Shown one piece after another: positions 18,189-27,138 of a stretch of DNA of 64,000 nucleotides. The position numbers and the translations under genes were made by a program. The stretch's first letter is position 1. The number at the start of each line of letters is the position of its first letter. Below the pieces are notes generated by a model, which saw only the letters and a list, made by a program, of their open reading frames with translations, was not told the DNA's origin and searched no databases. Origin of the DNA: DATJGR01 sp963735085. GTDB lineage: Bacteria; Pseudomonadota; Gammaproteobacteria; Pseudomonadales; Azotimanducaceae. The stretch covers positions 124,001 through 188,000 of the forward strand of contig CAVTJP010000006.1 in NCBI GenBank assembly GCA_963735085.1, given 5' to 3'.

Positions 18189-19802
18189 TCAGATACGAGG
18201 ATCGATGGCGGCGCACAGGCGTTGCGCAATCGCCTCCACATCGACCTGCTGACTTGTGTCGACGTTCAGCACCCCTGCATCGGTCGCCGACGGCGGTTCG
18301 TAGTAGCGCATCTGCGCGTCGAGCACATCGCTGTCGGCCTCGGAGGGATCGTCGTTCGCGCGATTGCGCTGCGTGATGCGCGCCGTGAGCACGTCGCGCG
18401 GTGCGAAGCAGTGGACAATCAGACAGGCAACGCCGCGGCGCCGGGCTTCGCTGCGAAACGACTCGCGCCGCGCGATTGTCAGACACGTGGCATCGACGAT
18501 TGCGCGCGCACCTCCATCGATCAGGGCGCCGGCTGCGCCGGCAAGATGTGCGTACAACGCATCAGTGTTCTGAGGCGCATATAAACCCCGATTCAGCGGC
18601 GAGGCACTGCGCTGCAGCGGCGTCAGCCCGGCGATGCGCTTGCGCTCCACGTCGGAACGGATCCGGATCGCGCATACGCGCTCGACGAGGCGCTGCGCGA
18701 GCCACGATTTGCCCGAGCCCGACACGCCACACATCACGACCATCGCGGGTCGCGGCCACGACTTATCCGCGTTCGGAACCGCATTGGCGCGGCAGTTCAC
18801 GACGGCGTCCGCGAAGTCGAGATGCGCATCGAAGCGACGCAGCAACTCGGCGTCGTCGGATCGTTGCGCCTGCAATGCCGCGACCTTCGCACGCACCAGC
18901 GACCGATAGACGAGATAAAAGTCGAGCAATGCGCCGCCGGCATAGTCGCCGGACCGTTCGAGATAGCCATCGAGGAACGCGTAGCCAAGATCGGCGCGAT
19001 CGGCCACACAACAGTCCATCACCAGGAACGCGGCATCGCTGATCACATCGATCCAGCGCAACGCTTCACTGAACTCGATGCAGTCGAACGCGTGGATGGC
19101 ATCGTCGAGTTGCACCAGATTCGACAAATGCAGATCCCCATGACACTCACGGACAAACCCATCCCGACGACGCCGTTCCAACAGCGGCGCGAGCTGGGTA
19201 TGTCGCGCAGTACTCCAGGCGTCGAGTGCATCAACGCGCTCACGGCGATGCGAGGCGAACGACGAACTGCGAATCTGCGCAAAGTTCTCGCGTACCGGGC
19301 CGAATACCGCTGCAGGCATACCGAACTCGGAATCCGCAACCACGATCGGCAACGTCGCATGTACGCGCGCGAGTGCATCACCGAACCTGGCCATCTCTTC
19401 CACCGACAGTCGCGCTGCAGCGAGTCGGCGATCGAGTTGCATCTCGGCCGGAAAGCGATGCATGCGCACGGCATAGTCAATCACCTCGCCATCCGGGGTA
19501 GAGCCCGCCTCGGCGATGCGCACACCGGCGTCGGTCCGCGTCACCGGCACCACATCAACGTACAACGACTCTGCAAAGCGGCGATTCAGAAGCAGCTCCG
19601 CCTCACAGAAATAGCGGCGTCGTTCAAGCGTCGAAAAGTCGAGGAAACCGAAATCGACGGGTTTCTTGATCTTGTAGGCGAACTCGCCGGCCAGCAACAC
19701 CCACGATATGTGAGTTTCGATCAGCTCAATCGTACCGCAGCGATGCGCGTATGCCCCCGGACGCAGCAGCTCGCGCAGAAATGGCGGCGTATTTTGTGTC
19801 AG
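18189..19802 (-). CDS. two-domain kinase: aminoglycoside-phosphotransferase-like plus AAA/zeta-like ATP-binding
   Basis: About 537 residues. The N-terminal domain (1-340) is phosphotransferase-like, with KIKKPVDFGFLDFSTLERR, the catalytic loop CHGDLHLSNLV and the metal-binding AFDCIEF. The C-terminal domain (365-535) is a P-loop kinase with Walker A GVSGSGKS. This fusion (COG2187 plus COG0645) is widespread and uncharacterised. The start is uncertain: no ATG, GTG or TTG lies at the expected point, but a CTG at 19802 overlaps the TGA of the upstream 71-residue ORF (CTGA). The frame is open to ATG 19961, inside that ORF. Drug resistance should not be assumed. Confidence 0.8.
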   Translation of the reverse strand: MTQNTPPFLRELLRPGAYAHRCGTIELIETHISWVLLAGEFAYKIKKPVDFGFLDFSTLERRRYFCEAELLLNRRFAESLYVDVVPVTRTDAGVRIAEAGSTPDGEVIDYAVRMHRFPAEMQLDRRLAAARLSVEEMARFGDALARVHATLPIVVADSEFGMPAAVFGPVRENFAQIRSSSFASHRRERVDALDAWSTARHTQLAPLLERRRRDGFVRECHGDLHLSNLVQLDDAIHAFDCIEFSEALRWIDVISDAAFLVMDCCVADRADLGYAFLDGYLERSGDYAGGALLDFYLVYRSLVRAKVAALQAQRSDDAELLRRFDAHLDFADAVVNCRANAVPNADKSWPRPAMVVMCGVSGSGKSWLAQRLVERVCAIRIRSDVERKRIAGLTPLQRSASPLNRGLYAPQNTDALYAHLAGAAGALIDGGARAIVDATCLTIARRESFRSEARRRGVACLIVHCFAPRDVLTARITQRNRANDDPSEADSDVLDAQMRYYEPPSATDAGVLNVDTSQQVDVEAIAQRLCAAIDPRI

Positions 19803-20014
19803 GCTGATTGGCGCCGATTCGGCTCGACCGAATTCACCAGAACATCGAGCACTTCGAATACGTGCGTGCTCTTGAAGCGTGGGTTGCCGCGAACCTTCAC
19901 ATCGAAGAACTCGAGATACGAAACGTCCTTCGCCTCTCGACCACCCTGCCACGCGGCCCATGCGCGGACGAGCGCGGTTTCATCGTGCCTGGTCACGTGT
20001 CCCTCCACGGTCAT
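19799..20014 (-). CDS. small hypothetical protein coupled to the kinase gene
   Basis: 71 residues, not recognised. It has a normal soluble-protein composition (DETALVRAWAAWQGGREAKD, then VSYLEFFDVKV and a C-terminal helix THVFEVLDVLVNSVE). GGGAG lies four bases before the ATG at 20014; a GTG at 19996 with GGAGGG before it is an equally good start. Its stop overlaps the presumed CTG start of the kinase, which suggests coupled translation. It could instead be a shadow if the kinase begins at 19961. Confidence 0.55.
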   Translation of the reverse strand: MTVEGHVTRHDETALVRAWAAWQGGREAKDVSYLEFFDVKVRGNPRFKSTHVFEVLDVLVNSVEPNRRQSA

Positions 20015-20089
20015 GTGTCTCCCGTCGCGATGGTCACTAATCGCCAGACAGGACCCAATAAGGGATTCCCGAAGCGGACGGGCACAGGA

Positions 20090-22033
20090 TCAGGGACCGC
20101 GGCCGCGCGGCAGCGATACAACGGTGGTGCCGACCTGACCTTTCAGGTCCATCAGCTGTTCGGCCAGGTCAGCGCCTTCGACGAGCCGTTCGATGAAGCG
20201 TTTGATGGCGTCGTAGTCGAAACTCTCGCAGGCCTGCTCGAGCGTGTTCAGTGCGCCGCGCAACTCCGACCACGGTACGAAATGCTCCTGTGCACGCATG
20301 ATCTTGCGGTGTTGGGTGCCCGACGCTGCATCGGCGATCAGCAATTCTTCATGCAGCTTCTCGCCCGGTTGCAGGCCGGTGAACTGAATCTCGATGTCAC
20401 CTTCGGGGTTAGCAGCATCCCGAATTGTGTAGCCCTTCAGGCGAATCATGCGCCGCGCCAGATCGACGATTCGCACCGGCTCACCCATATCGAGCAGGAA
20501 TACATCTCCGCCGGTCGCCATCGCGCCCGCCTGCAGCACCAACTGAGCCGCTTCTGGAATCGTCATGAAGAAGCGGGTGACCTCGGGATGCGTCACCGTA
20601 ACCGGGCCGCCAGACTCAATCTGTTCGAGAAACAATGGCACCACCGACCCGGACGAGCCAAGCACGTTGCCGAATCGCACCATCGAGAATCGGGTCCCGC
20701 GTGCGTGCGCCTGCAACGCTTGCAGCACCAGTTCCGCGAGGCGCTTCGAGGCGCCCATCACGTTGGTCGTGCGCACCGCCTTGTCGGTCGAAATCAGAAT
20801 GAAGTTCGTCACGCCGGCTTCCAGCGCGGCCTCCGCGGCGTACAACGTGCCAAATGTGTTGTTCTTCAAACCCTGGATGACGTTGCGCTCGACGAGGCTG
20901 ACGTGCTTGTACGCGGCGGCATGGTAGACGGTGTCGATCTGGTAGCTGGTGAACGTACGCCGCAGCAGCGCCGCATCGGTGACGGAACCGAGCACCGCCA
21001 GAGTCGGCACTTCCAGATCGTGACGCTCGACGAGCGCCCGCAACTCGCGGTGAATTTCATAGAGTCCGAACTCGTTCTGGTCGAGCAATACCAGCAACCG
21101 CGGCGCGCCATGCACGATCTGCCGACACAGTTCCGACCCGATGGAACCGCCGGCGCCGGTGACCAGCACGGCGTTCGCGCGTACGCAGCCGAACAGCAGT
21201 TGCGGCATCGGTGCGACGGCATCGCGACCGAGCAGGTCTTCGACGGCGACATCGCGCGTGTTCGCTACGGTTTGGCCCTCGACGAGGTCCGCAAGATCCG
21301 GGATCAGCCGGACATGCACGGCGAACGGCTCGAGAAACTCAATGATGCGCTTTCGATCGGCGGCGCTGGACGGTACAGCAACGAGCACCTCGCGTGCCTG
21401 CGTGTCGTTGAGCAGCCCCGACAACGAGCGCGGCGGATACACGTACACGCCATTGATCGTACGACGCTGCAACAGCGGATTGTCGTCCAGGAATGCAACC
21501 GGTACGCGGTCGCCCTGTTGCAGCAGCGTACGTGCCAGTTCGACGCCGCTCTTGCCAGCGCCGTAGATCACCACGGGCGCCTTGGCCCGGAAGCGCTTCC
21601 CGAGCCAATTGAAATAACCGCGCACGGCGAAACGCGTACCGCCGACGTAGGCCAGCGAGATCAACCAGAAGATGATCGGCACCGAACGCGGGAAGCCAGG
21701 CAGCTTGGCCATGTAGGCCACCGCACTGATGCCGATCGCAGTGATCGTCACACCCTTCACCACCGCCAGCAGCGCGTGATTGTCCATGTAGCGAACCACC
21801 TGGCGGTACAAGCCGAGGCGCACGAACACGGGTAGGCAGATCAACGCACTGGTGACGAACGCCGGCCAGAAATGGCTGACGCTCGGAGCTATCTCGCCAA
21901 GGCGCAGCGCCAATGCCGACCACAGTGCGATCGGCAGCATCACCGCATCGGTGAGCAGCGCGATCAGTTGCTTCTTGCGCCGCGACAGCTGCTCCACTGC
22001 GTCGATCAGGAATTCGGATGCGCTCGACGTCAC
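20090..22033 (-). CDS. membrane UDP-GlcNAc C4,6-dehydratase (WbpM/PglF-like)
   Basis: 647 residues; makes the UDP-4-keto-6-deoxy sugar that leads to QuiNAc, FucNAc or similar sugars. Four membrane helices occupy about 20-135, a first Rossmann region follows (VIYGAGKSGVELA), and the catalytic SDR domain begins near 285 with VTGAGGSIGSE. The catalytic position reads NVMGASK: Met replaces the SDR Tyr, typical of WbpM/FlmA1/PglF enzymes. GTG start at 22033 overlaps the stop of the glycosyltransferase gene (GTGA). It is the last gene of a sugar-precursor set like wbpV-wbpL-wbpM. Confidence 0.92.
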   Translation of the reverse strand: MTSSASEFLIDAVEQLSRRKKQLIALLTDAVMLPIALWSALALRLGEIAPSVSHFWPAFVTSALICLPVFVRLGLYRQVVRYMDNHALLAVVKGVTITAIGISAVAYMAKLPGFPRSVPIIFWLISLAYVGGTRFAVRGYFNWLGKRFRAKAPVVIYGAGKSGVELARTLLQQGDRVPVAFLDDNPLLQRRTINGVYVYPPRSLSGLLNDTQAREVLVAVPSSAADRKRIIEFLEPFAVHVRLIPDLADLVEGQTVANTRDVAVEDLLGRDAVAPMPQLLFGCVRANAVLVTGAGGSIGSELCRQIVHGAPRLLVLLDQNEFGLYEIHRELRALVERHDLEVPTLAVLGSVTDAALLRRTFTSYQIDTVYHAAAYKHVSLVERNVIQGLKNNTFGTLYAAEAALEAGVTNFILISTDKAVRTTNVMGASKRLAELVLQALQAHARGTRFSMVRFGNVLGSSGSVVPLFLEQIESGGPVTVTHPEVTRFFMTIPEAAQLVLQAGAMATGGDVFLLDMGEPVRIVDLARRMIRLKGYTIRDAANPEGDIEIQFTGLQPGEKLHEELLIADAASGTQHRKIMRAQEHFVPWSELRGALNTLEQACESFDYDAIKRFIERLVEGADLAEQLMDLKGQVGTTVVSLPRGRGP

Positions 22034-23025
22034 AAGGCCATCACTCCGTCATCGGGGCGCCCGGCGCGCATTCGTATCGACGCGAGCAGCAACGGCACGG
22101 CTGCGACGGCCAGCAACGCCAGACCCCACTCGGGCGTCATCACACAACACCACGCGAGGGGAAGCAACCAGACAACAGCATATGCAATGAACATGGTCGT
22201 GGTCCGTCCATGGCCGAAGCGCCGTGCGCACTTCTGATACAGATGACTTCGATGCGCCGCCGCAAACCTCTGACCGGTCCCGATTCTGACACACAGTGTG
22301 TAAGTGGCGTCAAACCAGAACCCGGTGAGCAGTATCAGCGACGCGATCAACGGCAGCTGATCCCGCGCGTCCAACGTGAGGCTTGTGGTGCCGATCAGCA
22401 GGCCCAGCAAACCGCTGCCGGCGTCACCCATGAAGATACGTGCGGGCGCCAGATTGAAGCAGAGAAACCCTGCCGCCGCACCGAGCAATACCCACAGGAA
22501 AACCGTCAAGAACGCAGCCGGGTGGCCAACCAGAAGCGCACCGCCGCAATAGATGATGCACTGCGCCGCGGCGAGTCCATCGATACCGTCCATGAAGTTG
22601 TAGAGGTTCACCAGCCACAACAGCAGTAGAAAATCGAGGCCAAACACAAGCCACGCCGGATGAATCGAAATCGGTGCGATGACCAGTGGAACTGCGATCG
22701 GAACCACCACCAGCGCAAGTGCTACCGCAATGCACTGAATCGGCAGGCGTACTCGGGGCCGCAGGTCGTGCAGATCGTCGATCACGCCAAGCGCGACAAT
22801 CAATCCACCACCACCCAGTACCGCCCAGCAAAGCGGGTCATCGCCGATTCGATAACCGCACAACGCGAGCACCGGCAGCGCGATCGAAACGCCCCCCAGT
22901 TTCGGTGTTGGCGTACTATGGGAACTGCGCGCATTCGGAATTGCCAGGATCGAGCGACGCGTCGCAATGCCGATCAGCACGCGCGCCAGCAATGCGGCGG
23001 CGATCGCGGCGACGATCGCAGGCAT
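22030..23025 (-). CDS. undecaprenyl-phosphate sugar-1-phosphate transferase (WbpL/WecA-like)
   Basis: 331 residues, about ten membrane helices. It starts glycan assembly by moving a HexNAc-type sugar phosphate from UDP-sugar to undecaprenyl phosphate. Family motifs are present: KLGGVSIALP, the Mg-binding GVIDDLHDLRP, NLYNFMDGIDG, and the FMGDAGSGLLG loop. With the 4,6-dehydratase and the reductase on either side the likely substrate is UDP-QuiNAc or UDP-FucNAc, as for WbpL or WreU (inference). ATG 23025 shares one base with the upstream stop (TGATG); ATG 23046 is possible and would overlap 22 bases. Confidence 0.9.
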   Translation of the reverse strand: MPAIVAAIAAALLARVLIGIATRRSILAIPNARSSHSTPTPKLGGVSIALPVLALCGYRIGDDPLCWAVLGGGGLIVALGVIDDLHDLRPRVRLPIQCIAVALALVVVPIAVPLVIAPISIHPAWLVFGLDFLLLLWLVNLYNFMDGIDGLAAAQCIIYCGGALLVGHPAAFLTVFLWVLLGAAAGFLCFNLAPARIFMGDAGSGLLGLLIGTTSLTLDARDQLPLIASLILLTGFWFDATYTLCVRIGTGQRFAAAHRSHLYQKCARRFGHGRTTTMFIAYAVVWLLPLAWCCVMTPEWGLALLAVAAVPLLLASIRMRAGRPDDGVMAL

Positions 23026-23975
23026 CACCGTTGCGACCGCCACCAACCGATCACTTCGTCGATCGCATTCGATTGCGAAAGCGCAGGCGCCCAGCCGAAC
23101 GCCGCGCGGGTCTGCTCATCAGCGACGACCAGCGGCTCGAACAACCGCTGGAAGATTGCCTGGCGACCGCTCAGCGTCGTGACGGTGCGTATCAAGCCGC
23201 GCGGCACCGACACGAGGCGTGGCCCATGGCCAAATGCGCGCGCCATCTGCGTGACGAGTTCGCGCACCGAGCAGTCGCCATCGTCGCGCGCGTGCAGGAT
23301 CCGCCAGTCCGCGCTATCCCGCGCAGCGATTGTCAGCAGATCGACGAGATTCGATAGCGCAATCAGGCTGCGTGGCGCGACGGCCCGTCCCAACGGCAGC
23401 GGCCAGCCGCGCGCCACCGCGTTCACCAACGTCGCAAAATTTCCCTTGACGCCGGGGCCATACACCAGTGGCGGGCGCACGACGGTAACCCGCGTCGTCC
23501 CCGGGCGCTGTGCATCCTGCAGACTGCGTTCCGCTTCGAGCTTGGTCTGTGCGTAGACATCTTTCGGATCAGGCTCGTCGTCCGGCTGGAGGGGCACATG
23601 ACTGACATCGCCGAGCACCTTGATGCTGCTGAGATAGATGAACCGATCAACGAAATTGCGCTGCGCCGCCCCAAACAGCGAGCGCGTCGTGGCGACGTTG
23701 TCACGCCTGTACAATTCGTAGCGTTCGAGTTCCGGCCCGCGATCATCGCGATGCGCGCGGCCGGCAAGGTGGTAAACAACGTCGATGCCGTCCATCCAGT
23801 CATCCAGCCGCGCCGGGCTCATCGCGGCGAGATCGTCGCAATGGATCAGGTCACGATGAGCACCAACGATCGGACCGCGACCGATGGCGCGAATCTGCCA
23901 GCCGAGCGCTGCCAGATGCCCACACAGTGCGCTACCGATGAAGCCGCCTGCTCCCGTCACCAGGGCCAGGCTCAT
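23025..23975 (-). CDS. NAD(P)-dependent 4-keto-sugar reductase/epimerase (WbpV/WreQ-like)
   Basis: 316 residues, extended SDR fold. The nucleotide motif is VTGAGGFIGSA; the catalytic set is SSIKVLG with YAQTK (Tyr-x-x-x-Lys). The V[IV]RPPLVYGPG block and overall length match reductases that finish UDP-FucNAc or UDP-QuiNAc after a WbpM-type dehydratase. Its ATG overlaps the stop of the GT4 gene as ATGA, and its stop touches the next start, so four genes are translated as one block. A plain UDP-glucose/galactose 4-epimerase is less likely given the neighbours. Confidence 0.85.
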   Translation of the reverse strand: MSLALVTGAGGFIGSALCGHLAALGWQIRAIGRGPIVGAHRDLIHCDDLAAMSPARLDDWMDGIDVVYHLAGRAHRDDRGPELERYELYRRDNVATTRSLFGAAQRNFVDRFIYLSSIKVLGDVSHVPLQPDDEPDPKDVYAQTKLEAERSLQDAQRPGTTRVTVVRPPLVYGPGVKGNFATLVNAVARGWPLPLGRAVAPRSLIALSNLVDLLTIAARDSADWRILHARDDGDCSVRELVTQMARAFGHGPRLVSVPRGLIRTVTTLSGRQAIFQRLFEPLVVADEQTRAAFGWAPALSQSNAIDEVIGWWRSQR

Positions 23976-25156
23976 GTGTGAAGCAACTCGTCGTAGATCA
24001 GGAATGTGTCGCGTACGACATCGTCGATCGAATACAGCGCCTCGGCGCGCTCGCGGGCCGCGCGACCGAACCGCGCGCGCAATGCCGGATCAAGACCGAG
24101 CCGCATCATTGCCGCAGCCAGTGCGGCGCTGTCGCGCGGTTCCACCAATAACCCGGTGATACCGTCACGCACGACCTCACGACAGCCCGGCACGTTCGAC
24201 GCGATCATCGGCCGACCGATTCCCGACGCCTCGAGCAACGACTTGGGCAATCCTTCGCGATACGACGGCAGACAGACAACATGCGAATCTGCGAGTACTG
24301 CACGCACATCGCTGCGATGCCCGAGCCACTCGACGGCGCCCTCCGCCCGCCATGATTCGAGTTCGGACTGCGTCAACGACGATGGGTTACCTGGGTCGAC
24401 TCCACCGACCAGAACAAAGCGCCAGTCGGGCTGCTGCAGGCGAACGCTGCGCGCGGCCGCCACGAACTCTCGAATGCCTTTGTCGCTGAGCATCCGCGCC
24501 AGGAGCACGAATGAAACCGGTCCGGCAGGCTCGGGTGAGAACGGAAATTCCTCCAGGTCGATGCCGGACCCGCGGATCAGATACGTCAGCTGCTCCGGGA
24601 TCACGGTGTGTTCGACGAACGCCTGCATATCCTCGCGATTCTGAAAGATGAACCGCATGTTGTCGTGGCTCAGCGCAATCCGGTACAACAGATTCACAAG
24701 GTTGCGCATCACCCGCGCGCGCATGCCGCGTTGCGTGAAAACGAACCCCATGCCGGGAATCGCATTCACAACCGCGGGAACGCGCGCAATGCGCGACGCC
24801 AAGGTGCCATAAATGACAGGCTTGATCGTCACATGGTGAACGATATCGGGCGCTTCATCGCGATAGATTCGTAGCAGCGCAATGAACGTCTCGAGATCGC
24901 GGAGTGGATTCAATCCGCTGCGCGAGAGGTCGAACGACCGACAGCGTATCCCGAATTCGCCGAGCTGCGCCTCACCGGTGGATGTGCCGCATGCGACAAC
25001 CGGTTCGTATCCGCGCGCAATCGCTTCCTGCGCGAGGCGCAGTCGATGCGACTTGAAGAATCCGGCGTCATTGACGACGAACAGGATCTTGCGATGGTGC
25101 CGGGACACGAACGATCCGGAGAGACGACTCAAGGGGTTCAGTGTATCCCGGGTCAA
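23972..25156 (-). CDS. GT4-family glycosyltransferase
   Basis: 394 residues in the longest form. GT-B fold: an N-terminal domain with KILFVVNDAGFFKSHR, the junction HHVTIKP and NAIPGMGFVF, and a C-terminal nucleotide-sugar domain with FVLLARMLSDKG and the E-x7-E-like PSYREGLPKSLLEA motif. It probably adds the second sugar onto the lipid-linked QuiNAc/FucNAc made by the genes downstream. The start is unsure: TTG 25156 or GTG 25108 (378 residues); neither has a good ribosome site, and the family N-terminus (KILFVVND) favours GTG 25108. Confidence 0.88.
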   Translation of the reverse strand: MTRDTLNPLSRLSGSFVSRHHRKILFVVNDAGFFKSHRLRLAQEAIARGYEPVVACGTSTGEAQLGEFGIRCRSFDLSRSGLNPLRDLETFIALLRIYRDEAPDIVHHVTIKPVIYGTLASRIARVPAVVNAIPGMGFVFTQRGMRARVMRNLVNLLYRIALSHDNMRFIFQNREDMQAFVEHTVIPEQLTYLIRGSGIDLEEFPFSPEPAGPVSFVLLARMLSDKGIREFVAAARSVRLQQPDWRFVLVGGVDPGNPSSLTQSELESWRAEGAVEWLGHRSDVRAVLADSHVVCLPSYREGLPKSLLEASGIGRPMIASNVPGCREVVRDGITGLLVEPRDSAALAAAMMRLGLDPALRARFGRAARERAEALYSIDDVVRDTFLIYDELLHT

Positions 25157-25200
25157 GCGTGGGGCGCACAGGCGCCCCCGCCCGTTTAGCGCAGTACGAG

Positions 25201-25494
25201 CTATTTCGCCACCGTCAACCGGCTGCGATTGGCTGCAACGACGTGGTCGCCGATGCCTTTGACCTGCGCCAGATCATCCACCGAGTGGAACGGACCATGT
25301 GCCGTGCGGTACTCGACGATCGCTTTCGCCCTGGCTGCACCGACACCGTCGAGTGCCACCGCGAGGGTCTGCGCATCGGCAGTATTGATATTCACCGCCA
25401 TCGGTTCGATCGGCGCTTGTTTGTCCGCGGCCAGCGCGCTCCCACCGACCGCAAAGAGCGCCGCAATCACGAGTGCATTGAACAGTTTCGACAT
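25201..25494 (-). CDS. ComEA-like helix-hairpin-helix protein
   Basis: 97 residues. A signal peptide (cleavage near ALAAD, about residue 23) is followed by a ComEA domain with paired helix-hairpin-helix motifs: VNINTADAQTLAVALDGVG and VDDLAQVKGIG. Such periplasmic DNA-binding proteins draw incoming DNA during natural transformation with type IV pili. GGAG precedes the ATG. No other competence gene is in the window; in Pseudomonas a similar short gene also lies beside wbpM, so its place may be ancestral. Confidence 0.9.
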   Translation of the reverse strand: MSKLFNALVIAALFAVGGSALAADKQAPIEPMAVNINTADAQTLAVALDGVGAARAKAIVEYRTAHGPFHSVDDLAQVKGIGDHVVAANRSRLTVAK

Positions 25495-25647
25495 GATGTT
25501 TTCTCCGAAGGGTTGATCGCCGCCCGAATGCGGCGAATGCGAACCCTAGCGTTGTCTGAATACGCACCTGCACAGCCTTGAACGTGCGTCGATGTGAGAT
25601 TTTCGATGCAGCAAGCGGTGGCTGGAATCGCCTGGTGCGGTGCGCTC

Positions 25648-26817
25648 TCAGACCGCGTCGGTAACGTATGCGAAGCGGCCCCATTTCCTGCAACCCGGGC
25701 ATTGCCACAGCAGCCGGCGTCCGGCGAATCCGCAGTCCCCGCACTGATACAGCGACCGTCTCGCCAGCATGGTCTCCGCAAAATCCAGCATCACTTTCGC
25801 ATGCCCCACCGATCCGTCAGCGCCGCGTGAAACCTCGAACGCGAGCAAGGCGTGCAGCGCCGCAAGCGATGGGTTCACCGCAAGTTGCGACGTCAACAAC
25901 TGTTCGGCACGCGCGGTGTCGCCTGAGCGCTGGTACTGACGCGCGAGCGTCGCGGCGACGCGCGAATCGCTACGCGTTGCAAGGCACTGTTCGAGAAACC
26001 GGGTCAGCCCGTCAGGTTCCGCCAGCGCCGCACATACGCGCTGGTACGTGTCGATTGTCTCACCGACGAACGCCGGCGCGACTCGCACTACGTCGCGCAG
26101 TGCATCACGCGCGGCAATGGGATATCCGGCGCCCAGTTCGAGTTCGGCCAGTTGCAGGCCGATGCGCGGGCAGGTTCGATCGTGTCGGCGTGCTTGTTCC
26201 AGATGACTACGTGCGGCCGCAACATCCCCTTGCTCGTACAACGCCTGGGCGAGTTCGCAGAGAAAATGCGCCAATGCCGCGCGCCCTTCCCGATCGCCGC
26301 GACGCACGATCTGCGTTGCAATCTCGATTGCGCGTCGCCAATCACGTTCGCGCTGATAGACATCGAGAAGGTGTTCGAGTGCGACCCGGTCCGTTGCCCC
26401 GCCCCGTTCGACAAGTTCTCGTAGCAGTTCTTCGGCGCGATCGAGCAGTCCCGCGTTGAGATAATCACGCGCCAGTTCCAGTTCCGCGAGCGCGCGATTC
26501 TCGGCCGACAAGTGTGGCCGCGCCAGCAGATTTCGGTGAATTCGAATGGCCTGATCGAACTCTCCGCGCCGGCGCACGACGGCACCGAGCGTCAGATGCG
26601 TGTCGATCGATGCGGCATCCGCCGGCAATGCATCGATGAATTGCTCGATGCCACGGCCGGAGGTGTCATCCAGCAGATAGTTGATGTCCTGAAAGGTGCC
26701 GGTGCCGATTTCGCTGATCCGGCGAACGCGTCGCCGGGCGCGCTCGCGTCGACCCAGCATGAAGCCCAGGCCGATTGCCGCAACCAGGACGAGATAGAGG
26801 CCCGGATGCTCGACCAT
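25648..26817 (-). CDS. lapB: lipopolysaccharide assembly protein B
   Basis: 389 residues. One N-terminal membrane helix (about 5-21), then about nine TPR repeats, then a rubredoxin-like zinc site C-x2-C (YQCGDCGF) and C-x2-C (WQCPGCRKWG) at the C-terminus. LapB (YciM) presents LpxC to FtsH and so sets the rate of lipid A synthesis. It overlaps lapA by one base (TGATG) and follows ihfB and lapA, ahead of O-antigen genes, so LPS control and LPS building genes sit together here. Confidence 0.95.
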   Translation of the reverse strand: MVEHPGLYLVLVAAIGLGFMLGRRERARRRVRRISEIGTGTFQDINYLLDDTSGRGIEQFIDALPADAASIDTHLTLGAVVRRRGEFDQAIRIHRNLLARPHLSAENRALAELELARDYLNAGLLDRAEELLRELVERGGATDRVALEHLLDVYQRERDWRRAIEIATQIVRRGDREGRAALAHFLCELAQALYEQGDVAAARSHLEQARRHDRTCPRIGLQLAELELGAGYPIAARDALRDVVRVAPAFVGETIDTYQRVCAALAEPDGLTRFLEQCLATRSDSRVAATLARQYQRSGDTARAEQLLTSQLAVNPSLAALHALLAFEVSRGADGSVGHAKVMLDFAETMLARRSLYQCGDCGFAGRRLLWQCPGCRKWGRFAYVTDAV

Positions 26818-27116
26818 CAGACGTTGGCGGTATCACTTTTTGGGCGACTCAGTTGCGCCTGACTGCGATCGAGATCGCGCCGCAGACGGCGATTGCCGGA
26901 CATCGTCCGTACGATGCGCACGCCGGCGCTGAGCCAGCCTACACATACACCTATGACGAATGCGCAGAGCAGCCACCAATAGACGCTGAATTCTCGTGTC
27001 GACCAATTCAAGAAATGCAACGCGACAAGGCTACGGTTGTCGAGCACCGCCAGCACACCGATCACTGCCACCAACAGAAAGCCGACGAGCATGATCCAGC
27101 GCGACAGCCTACGCAT
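26817..27116 (-). CDS. lapA: lipopolysaccharide assembly protein A (LapA/YciS)
   Basis: 99 residues with two membrane helices (about 8-25 and 45-67) joined by the conserved N-x3-V-x2-HFLNW segment, and a cytosolic coiled tail (RRLRRDLDRSQAQL). It works with LapB in LPS assembly at the inner membrane. It lies 22 bases after ihfB and its stop shares one base with the lapB start, so ihfB, lapA and lapB are probably one transcript. Confidence 0.92.
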   Translation of the reverse strand: MRRLSRWIMLVGFLLVAVIGVLAVLDNRSLVALHFLNWSTREFSVYWWLLCAFVIGVCVGWLSAGVRIVRTMSGNRRLRRDLDRSQAQLSRPKSDTANV

Positions 27117-27138
27117 GGCGCCTCACGCGATCGAGCGG

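Noticed and set aside
18189..19802. Aminoglycoside resistance gene
   Set aside because: The phosphotransferase-like domain is fused to a P-loop kinase in a widespread conserved family; nothing supports drug modification.
19808..21835. Long plus-strand open frame of 675 codons opposite the WbpM-like gene
   Set aside because: It is antisense to a clearly conserved gene, has no recognisable domain and an Arg/His/Gln-rich composition typical of shadow frames in GC-rich DNA.
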